DNA from: Bacteroides sp. 43_108
GTDB lineage: Bacteria > Bacteroidota > Bacteroidia > Bacteroidales > Bacteroidaceae
Length of the DNA stretch: 11,237 nucleotides
NCBI GenBank assembly: GCA_001915545.1
Contig: MNQS01000138.1
Span: 1-11,237 of the forward strand
Reading direction: 5' to 3'
The notes beneath the pieces are model-generated. The model ran no database searches and was not told the origin of the DNA. It saw nothing but the letters and a program-made list of their open reading frames with translations. Position 1 is the stretch's first letter, and each line of letters opens with the position of its first letter. Position numbers and translations under genes: made by a program. Of the stretch, positions 6,340 through 11,237 are shown one piece after another.

Positions 6340-8674
6340 CGCTCATTTTCTTTATTTCCTTTTCAGCTTCTGTTATAAGTCCGGAGATGTGTCCTATCAG
6401 CAGCTTCACCTGTTCATTGACGGTATTCATATCGCATGCAGAATCGTTTAACGTGGTGCGGAGTTTTACCAGTGGAGCATCGGCCCGTAACAACTCCAAC
6501 GAGGGCTTTATCTCGTGGGCTATGTCATGGAGCTTTTCAATGTCCCCTGTCTTTATTGCCGATTGCAAGTCTGCCATATTTTGTTCGGACTGGATAATGA
6601 AAGTTCTTAGCAGTTCTCTTTTATCAAGCACATCTGCCGTGAACGTGGCAAAATCCGGTGTATGTGACTCTTCCACATCGCGTGACACCACAGAAGAGAC
6701 CATATCCAACAGTTCTCTCATGGAAAACGGCTTGTGGATGGAGTCCGTGAATCCGCCCTTTATGAATGCCTCTTTTTCTCCTTCTCCTCGTGCAGTCATG
6801 GCTACTATCGGAATTGTGTGTGAATTTCCGATGCTGGATTTGCGAAGCAATGCCAGAATTTCAAAACCGTTGGTTTCCGGCATCTGTATGTCGCTTAGCA
6901 GCAAGTCGTAATCCTGCCTGCGCATCTCATTGACCAGTTCTTTGGCATTGGAACAGGTGGTACACGATACTCCGTTGCGTTCAAGCATTTCCTTGGCTAT
7001 TTCCAGTTGTAATGTGTCATTGTCTATAACAAGTACGCGCTGTGGCAATGGCAGACGGTCTTGCGGAACTGCCGACGCTTCACTATTGATTTTCTCATTG
7101 GAAACCGCTAACGGCAGGGATACACGAAATGTGCTGCCATGCCCGATTTTACTTTCCACATCAATGCTGCCTCCTAAAAGTTTGACCAATCCTTTTGTGA
7201 TGGGCAAGCCCAACCCGAAACCTTCGGCATTCGCCTCAGACGACAGGCGTTCAAACGGACGGAAGATACGCGAAACGGTGTCTTGATCCATACCGATTCC
7301 CGTATCCTTTATTTCTATATAAAGCATTCCATTTTCATATCGGACATTGAACTGTATCATACCGGCGTTTGTAAACTTCACAGCATTCGTCAGTAGATTG
7401 TCTATAATTTGAGAGATACGATCCATGTCACCGCACAGTACGACATCCGTATTTTGGGAATCATGGTGGAATATGATTCCCTTATTATTGGCAATATGTG
7501 AAAATCCGGTCACAATACGTTCCAACAGATCATTAAGGTTGAACGGTACATTGTTGCAGGTTTCCTTGGACTCGTTCAGGCGGTACACGTCCAGCAGATT
7601 GTTCAGCAGGTGCAGGATATGTTTGCACTCCGTTTCGATATTTTCCAAATGGTGATTCCTGCGTTTCCTGTCCCGGGTATCTTTTGCCAGTTCGACATAT
7701 CCGTAAATGATGTTCAGGGGGCCGCGTATGTCATGCGAGATAGTAAGTATGACGTTTTTACGCGTTTCCAGCAGTTCATTATTCCGGTCAATGACACCCT
7801 CCATCTTTTTCCTGAGCAGCGAATCCCGTTTCAGATGTTTCTGGATAATCAGGTACGAGAACACCAGCAGGAGGATGGCGGCGATGATCAGCCCGGTGAT
7901 GATGGAGGTGGAGCGTTGGTGCGCTTGGGCTATCTGCTCTTCCCTGTCCCGGAAGGCGGCTTGTGCATGGTCGCTGATGTTACCGAGCAGGGCGAACAGT
8001 TTGCGGTTCAGTTCCCTGTTGCGGATGCGCAGGCTGTCGGTGTAATTCTCCATGTTGCGTATCCGCTCCGCTTGCAGGGCGATAAGCTGTTCGTTCAGCG
8101 AGCGGAGCTTGTCGGACGAGGCGGGCACTTGCACCGTTTCCTTGCCGCCGAACCATCCGGCTATGCCTTTCTTCTTCTGCACGACGGTACGGGTCTGTGT
8201 CGCTTGCCTTGCAGCTTCTGGCAGATGGTTCACCAGCAGGCTGTCGGCTTTGTCCTGCCGGTGGAACACCTGCATGATTTGGTGCAGGTGTGTCTCCTTG
8301 TCCGCCAACAACTGTTGCAGGGTATCTATCTGCGACAGACCGAATATGTAGCTATGGTTCGTTTGCAGCATTTGCAGCAGGCTGTCCACCCTCAGCCGTC
8401 TCGTTTGGTAGGCATGGTAGTCCTCATCCTCCCAAGCGATGACGCTCTCGCCCAATGAGGCGAGTACCGTGATGTTGCGGTGTATCTCGGATATGTCACG
8501 GCGTGCCTGTCTGATTTCGTAGGTGTCGGCCTCGATTTTCCGAAGGCGTGCGTGTTCATGGAAAAGAATAGCGGCCATGCTGATGATGACCGCCATTAAC
8601 ATCATATAGCCGAAGAGGATTTTAGCTTGCAGGGGTATGTTTCTGTTCATATATAACAAGGTCATATTAAACAT
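6314..8674 (-). CDS. rteA: Hybrid histidine kinase with receiver and HPt domains, RteA-like
   Basis: A 786-residue inner-membrane sensor kinase. TM1 (about 18-38) and TM2 (about 258-278) bracket a 220-residue helical periplasmic sensor region. Then come the dimerisation domain with H314 (ISHDIRGPLN), the ATPase domain with N box (QIIDNLLTNAVKF, 422-434), G1 DTGIGM (457-462) and G2 GFGLGL (485-490), a receiver with D595 (LLLSDIQMPETNG) and K648 (HKPF), and a C-terminal HPt domain with H720 (HDIAHEIKPSL). The chain His-Asp-His would pass phosphate to D53 of the following regulator. The first ATG (8674) overlaps the stop of the MutS-like gene by eight bases; M9 (8650, MNRNIPLQAKILFGY) is a good alternative start. 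The ligand cannot be read from sequence; in CTnDOT the operon responds to tetracycline through the tetQ leader. Confidence 0.95.
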   Translation of the reverse strand: MFNMTLLYMNRNIPLQAKILFGYMMLMAVIISMAAILFHEHARLRKIEADTYEIRQARRDISEIHRNITVLASLGESVIAWEDEDYHAYQTRRLRVDSLLQMLQTNHSYIFGLSQIDTLQQLLADKETHLHQIMQVFHRQDKADSLLVNHLPEAARQATQTRTVVQKKKGIAGWFGGKETVQVPASSDKLRSLNEQLIALQAERIRNMENYTDSLRIRNRELNRKLFALLGNISDHAQAAFRDREEQIAQAHQRSTSIITGLIIAAILLLVFSYLIIQKHLKRDSLLRKKMEGVIDRNNELLETRKNVILTISHDIRGPLNIIYGYVELAKDTRDRKRRNHHLENIETECKHILHLLNNLLDVYRLNESKETCNNVPFNLNDLLERIVTGFSHIANNKGIIFHHDSQNTDVVLCGDMDRISQIIDNLLTNAVKFTNAGMIQFNVRYENGMLYIEIKDTGIGMDQDTVSRIFRPFERLSSEANAEGFGLGLPITKGLVKLLGGSIDVESKIGHGSTFRVSLPLAVSNEKINSEASAVPQDRLPLPQRVLVIDNDTLQLEIAKEMLERNGVSCTTCSNAKELVNEMRRQDYDLLLSDIQMPETNGFEILALLRKSSIGNSHTIPIVAMTARGEGEKEAFIKGGFTDSIHKPFSMRELLDMVSSVVSRDVEESHTPDFATFTADVLDKRELLRTFIIQSEQNMADLQSAIKTGDIEKLHDIAHEIKPSLELLRADAPLVKLRTTLNDSACDMNTVNEQVKLLIGHISGLITEAEKEIKKMSDETEGTDS

Positions 8675-9143
8675 CTGTATCGTAAATCCTCTTTTGCAGC
8701 AGGTCTATAAAGTTCATGGCATCCATAGGGGTGGAGCGAGAGAGGTCGAACGAGAGTATCATAGCCTGCAGGCTGTTGTCATACGAACTTTTGCTGCCCT
8801 TGCGGTCTTGCCCGCCCTCCGTTTTTTCGGGGATGGAGACCAACGCCTCCGCTTCGCTGCCGTCTATGCCGGAAAAGACGAAAGAACCGTCGTCCTGCCG
8901 GTCGATTTTCCCTCCGGCGGCTATTATCTGTTCCATCACTTTCCCTACATGGCTTTCCGGGAATCCTGTGGTCAGCACAAAATTTCCGCCTTTACGCTGC
9001 CGGTGCATGACACGGTAGCCTGTGGCGCGTGCCAAGGCGAAAGCCCCGCAACCGTAGGCGGAGAAAAACTTGCCCGACCGGGTCACGAGGAAACGGCTGT
9101 CGCCGAGTTCCTGCTGTTGTTGTATCAATTCGCGTTCTGTCAT
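8667..9143 (-). CDS. MutS domain I-like DGR accessory protein
   Basis: A 158-residue protein whose first 75 residues resemble the MutS mismatch-recognition domain: an N-terminal helix (ELIQQQQEL), RFLVTRSGKFFSAYGCGAFALARATGY in place of the MutS segment around GDFYELF, and TTGFPESHVGKVMEQII matching the MutS AGFP..H region. It lacks every other MutS domain, including the ATPase. The F-x-E mismatch wedge reads F26-F27-S28, so the glutamate is missing. The C-terminal part (about 125-152, ending TPMDAMNFIDLLQKRI) follows an acidic, probably flexible stretch. MutS-like proteins are recurring DGR accessories. Its start overlaps the reverse transcriptase stop as ATGA and its end overlaps the kinase start, so it is in one operon with both. 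A role in TR-VR heteroduplex handling is inference. Confidence 0.75.
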   Translation of the reverse strand: MTERELIQQQQELGDSRFLVTRSGKFFSAYGCGAFALARATGYRVMHRQRKGGNFVLTTGFPESHVGKVMEQIIAAGGKIDRQDDGSFVFSGIDGSEAEALVSIPEKTEGGQDRKGSKSSYDNSLQAMILSFDLSRSTPMDAMNFIDLLQKRIYDTDV

Positions 9144-10255
9144 ACAGTCCTCCTCAGTTCTTTGATTTCATTACAAATCTCCTCTTTTTTGCATTCAATC
9201 TGTCTGTACCGTTTTTTCAACACGACTTTCTCCAAGTGTCCGGCAAAATAGATGACCTGCCACCATTCCTTACCGATACGGCTCATGACCTTGCACCGCA
9301 GGTTGTAGGAGGAAAAATGCCGCATCATTCCCAAATAGGAGTTTATCGTACTGACAAACTCCTCCCCGTGGGTTTTCACGTAATCGGGCGAGCCTGCCGC
9401 CAAGCGGTTCAGGCGGTCGATGGCATCGTAGCAGAAGCCGACTGTGCGGTTGCTCAGGTATTTCCGCCCCGGAAGTATCATCCCTCCGATAAACAGGACA
9501 CCTTTCGTGTAATGTTGCAGATAGATCTTGCGCGGGTGCAGCGACAGCCCGTGTTCGGAGAGCCAGCCGGCAATTTTCGCTTTCACCTCTATCAGGTGCT
9601 CTTTCGAGGGATGGACAAGCACCATGTCGTCCACATACCTGCCGTAGTGCTTCACGCCCCATTCTTCGCTGATGAGATGGTCCAGTCCGTCCAGGAAGTT
9701 AAGGGCGAGCAACTGGCTTGTCAGGTTGCCGATAGGCAGTCCGCACGAGCCGTCGGAATGGAACAGGCTCTTGTCTTTGGGCAATCCGCGCCAGCTTTGG
9801 GGAGGCGTCTTGCGGATGCAGTTCTTTTCCGGACGGTTGAATATCGTCTCACGGAGCAGATAGAGCAGTATCGCCAGGTCGTTTCCCCCGTAGCGTTCGT
9901 GCAAGAGTTCTTCGGTCAGGTCATACAGCCGCCTCTTCGATATTTTCATGAAGAACGAACGGATGTCTATTTTCAGGATATAGCAATCCCGCGTGTAGTT
10001 CTCGGAGCAGAGCCGGATATGTTCTTCCACCCGTTCTATGCCGTAGAGCGTACCCTTTCCCTTGCGGGTACTGTAACTGTCATCGATGAACTTCTCTTCC
10101 AAAAGCGGAACGAGCCTGTGGGCTATGAGGTGGTGTACAACACGGTCGCGGAAGTCGGCGGCGAAAATCTCCCGTTTCACGGGTTTGTTGATAATGAAAG
10201 CGATGGAACGCGAAGGGCGGTATGTGCCGGCATTGATTTCCCGCCACAGTTCCAC
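9140..10255 (-). CDS. DGR reverse transcriptase (main frame, N terminus in another frame)
   Basis: A 371-residue frame opening at GTG 10255 carries nearly all of a DGR reverse transcriptase, the enzyme that copies the TR RNA into adenine-mutagenised cDNA. Motifs in order: NKPVKREIFAADFRDRVVHHL (about 23-43), the first catalytic Asp in LKIDIRSFF (D97), the DGR signature GLPIGNLTSQ (172-181, in place of the QG of group II intron enzymes), and the active site YVDD (207-210) with D209 and D210. There is no maturase or endonuclease domain, as expected for DGRs. Homologues such as the Bordetella phage enzyme have about 50 more N-terminal residues; these are present upstream in a different frame (see 10256-10401). 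The stop overlaps the MutS-like start as ATGA. Confidence 0.9.
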   Translation of the reverse strand: MELWREINAGTYRPSRSIAFIINKPVKREIFAADFRDRVVHHLIAHRLVPLLEEKFIDDSYSTRKGKGTLYGIERVEEHIRLCSENYTRDCYILKIDIRSFFMKISKRRLYDLTEELLHERYGGNDLAILLYLLRETIFNRPEKNCIRKTPPQSWRGLPKDKSLFHSDGSCGLPIGNLTSQLLALNFLDGLDHLISEEWGVKHYGRYVDDMVLVHPSKEHLIEVKAKIAGWLSEHGLSLHPRKIYLQHYTKGVLFIGGMILPGRKYLSNRTVGFCYDAIDRLNRLAAGSPDYVKTHGEEFVSTINSYLGMMRHFSSYNLRCKVMSRIGKEWWQVIYFAGHLEKVVLKKRYRQIECKKEEICNEIKELRRTV

Positions 10256-10401
10256 ACACCTCGTTCGTAATCGCTCTCGAAGGCAAGGGCATTGCAGGTA
10301 TTGCGTTTCTTTTTACGGCACTCGAAATACGCCTCGAAGACATCCTCCAACGGAATGCCTCCGAGTTCCTCATCTGTAAAAAGACTTTGTTGCAACTCCA
10401 T
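10256..10401 (-). pseudogene. N-terminal part of the DGR reverse transcriptase, out of frame
   Basis: The frame starting at ATG 10401 encodes about 48 residues typical of DGR reverse transcriptase N termini: an acidic lead, then LEDVFEAYFECRKKKRNTC and NALAFESDYERG. It aligns by eye with the Bordetella enzyme segment around WENLLDAYRKTSHGKRRTW. Just after DYERG the homology moves to the other frame (VELWREINAGTYRPSRSIAF). The switch lies at GGTGTGTGG (about 10252-10260). One lost base, or two gained in the GT run, explains it; so would a -1 ribosomal shift, which would give DYERGVVELWREI, the expected length. Sequencing error is also possible. The original gene was 9140-10401, about 420 residues. 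It begins only about 20 bases after the frame through the TR ends. Confidence 0.75.
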
Positions 10402-10440
10402 ATCGCTATACCATTTTGTTTATCGTAAAGTTTTTATTGA

Positions 10441-10585
10441 AAAAGCCAAGACCGGACGCACGTAACTATTTCTGTTGTTCTTATTGTTGTTGTTCACGTT
10501 GCCGTTGTTCACATTCACATAAAGAGCGTTGTTCGCCGGATTGTTGTAGAACTCCGAGGAGGACCAGTAAATGTTGTCTGTTTTT
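10441..10585 (-). repeat. DGR template repeat (TR)
   Basis: On the minus strand this would read DNIYWSSSEFYNN, then NGNVNNNNKNNRNS and YVRPVLAF, with 16 Asn codons (AAC or AAT) in about 46. That AAC enrichment inside a C-type-lectin-like frame (YWSSSE ... VRPV) is the mark of a TR: adenines become random bases in the cDNA, diversifying exposed residues. The 3' end (TACGTGCGTCCGGTCTTGG) is GC-rich and adenine-poor, as expected for the segment where mutagenic copying begins. It lies between avd and the reverse transcriptase, the usual place. Boundaries are approximate, because the matching VR is outside the window. The frame stays open upstream to about 10707, so the transcribed donor may be longer. 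Confidence 0.85.
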
Positions 10586-10690
10586 GTCTTTGCGAGCCTC
10601 CCTGCACGAGGAAAGCCTGCCGACAACCCTTTTTCAATAATAAACAGTTCGCTTCGGGAAGCCTTGACCGCCCGAATCCCGACTGATAAA

Positions 10691-11065
10691 TCATTGCCTT
10701 TTATCTTCCTGTTTCTTCATTCCGCGTTCGTTATATTGTTTCCAGCTCGTAGCCTGCTTGCCTATCTTCTCCAACAGCAGCCCGAACGAGGCGTATTTGC
10801 GCTCGGTAATGACCTTCTGCTCCACACATACGCGGAAAAGCATCTGCAACATGCGGTAACGGTCGAGAAATTCGGTCAATACGCCCACTTTTTCATAGCT
10901 GCTGTTCGCCTTGTAAATCAGAGAAAGCATATCCAAAGTCAAATCCACCATACGGCTGCCCATACTGTAGCGGAAGAAGCGCGGAAAATCCTGCGTCAGG
11001 ATCAACAGGTTGTTCAACAACCGGTAAGTGTCGCGGTATAGGGGTAATTCTTCGGATAATGCCAT
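10691..11065 (-). CDS. avd: DGR accessory variability determinant (Avd)
   Basis: A 124-residue all-helical basic protein matching the Avd family in size (Bordetella Avd is 128) and pattern: ELPLYRDTYRLLNNLLILTQDFPRFFRYSMGSRM opens the first two helices, DLTLDMLSLIYKAN the next, and LDRYRMLQMLFRVCVEQKVI with YASFGLLLEKIGKQ the last two. Avd forms a pentamer that binds the reverse transcriptase and TR RNA and is required for cDNA synthesis from TR. Its position directly upstream of the TR and reverse transcriptase confirms the call. The frame is open to the window edge, but I chose ATG 11065 because Avd proteins begin here and the upstream part is low-complexity repeat sequence. Confidence 0.9.
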   Translation of the reverse strand: MALSEELPLYRDTYRLLNNLLILTQDFPRFFRYSMGSRMVDLTLDMLSLIYKANSSYEKVGVLTEFLDRYRMLQMLFRVCVEQKVITERKYASFGLLLEKIGKQATSWKQYNERGMKKQEDKRQ

Positions 11066-11161
11066 AACTCGATTTTTCAAAAATTTTTCCGACCCGCTTC
11101 GCGGGTATTCAGCCTTTATCAACGAGCGGCTACGCCGCATGGAAAAGCCACTCAACTTTGA
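11066..11161 (-). promoter_or_regulatory. Region upstream of avd with two small hairpins
   Basis: Two perfect inverted repeats stand close together: ACCCGC-TTC-GCGGGT (11092-11106) and GCGGC-TAC-GCCGC (11126-11138). On the minus strand the first is followed by CGGAAAAATTTTTG, which is only weakly terminator-like. I found no TAnnTTTG promoter for avd. They may lie between the target gene and avd and adjust readthrough, but this is inference. Confidence 0.35.
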
Positions 11162-11233
11162 CCCTTTTGGCCACGCAGAATTATCCCTTTTTGCTAAAAT
11201 ATGATTGCCCCCTTTGGCTAAAATAGTGTTGCC
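11162..11233. repeat. Three imperfect 24-bp tandem repeats
   Basis: Units at 11162-11185, 11186-11209 and 11210-11233 share a CCCTTTTGGCTAAAAT-like core; the two right-hand units are most alike. In the minus frame that continues into avd they would encode eight-residue units (GNTILAKG, GNHILAKR, DNSAWPKG). The array may continue past the window edge. Function unknown. Confidence 0.6.
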
Positions 11234-11237
11234 CACT

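Noticed and set aside
7610..8458. A 282-codon plus-strand frame opposite the histidine kinase
   Set aside because: Low-complexity, Gln/Val-rich antisense translation with no motif; the kinase frame is complete and continuous.
9029..10270. A 413-codon plus-strand open frame opposite the reverse transcriptase
   Set aside because: It mirrors the RT coding strand, has no recognisable domain, and the minus strand carries clear catalytic motifs.
10420..10626. A 68-residue minus-strand protein covering the template repeat
   Set aside because: The AAC-rich composition and position show a DGR template; it resembles a target C terminus because it is the donor copy, not because it is translated.
11162..11233. 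CRISPR array from the repeated units at the right edge
   Set aside because: The units are directly adjacent and imperfect, with no unique spacers and no cas genes.
11066..11236. N-terminal extension of Avd (57 extra residues from a GTG)
   Set aside because: It consists of tandem repeats and hairpins; Avd homologues begin at the ATG at 11065 and have about 125 residues.

Overview
The window looks like a piece of an integrative or conjugative-type mobile element from a gut Bacteroidales genome (Bacteroides, Phocaeicola or Parabacteroides). The reasons are two CTnDOT-family tyrosine recombinases, small excisionase-like helix-turn-helix proteins, a RteA/RteB-type two-component pair, promoter elements of the Bacteroides TAnnTTTG kind, and a diversity-generating retroelement (DGR) of the type common in this order. 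Assignments rest on reading motifs in the sequence; no database search was run.

Layout, left to right. 1-495 is an AT-rich gene-free end with one perfect match to the CTnDOT-type core GTAnnTTTGC. 496-3044 (+) holds two paralogous integrases in tandem. A strong two-way hairpin terminator (3052-3092) separates them from a convergent minus-strand operon of three small HTH proteins (4040 to 3111). Upstream of that operon, 4041-4257 carries three strong palindromes and a sigma-54-like GG-N10-GC element. Next (-) is a short RibD/DHFR-like protein (4674-4258), preceded by a roughly 260-nt structured leader with tiny ORFs and an attenuator-like hairpin.

From 11065 down to 5026 everything is on the minus strand and tightly packed: avd, the DGR template repeat (TR), the DGR reverse transcriptase (RT, apparently frameshifted near its N terminus), a MutS-domain-I-like protein, a hybrid histidine kinase (RteA-like) and a sigma-54-dependent response regulator (RteB-like). 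RT/MutS-like, MutS-like/kinase and kinase/regulator all overlap by a few bases, so the DGR machinery and the regulators are probably cotranscribed.

Working model (inference): the RteA/RteB-like pair senses a signal and, through sigma-54, activates the HTH (excisionase-like) operon, which works with the integrases to mobilise the element. The DGR copies the Asn-codon-rich TR with adenine mutagenesis into a variable repeat (VR) in a target gene. No VR lies in this window; the target is most likely just past the right edge, upstream of avd. The most notable points are the operonic fusion of a DGR to an RteAB-type switch, the split RT, the structured leader at 4681-4945, and the palindrome cluster at 4083-4253.
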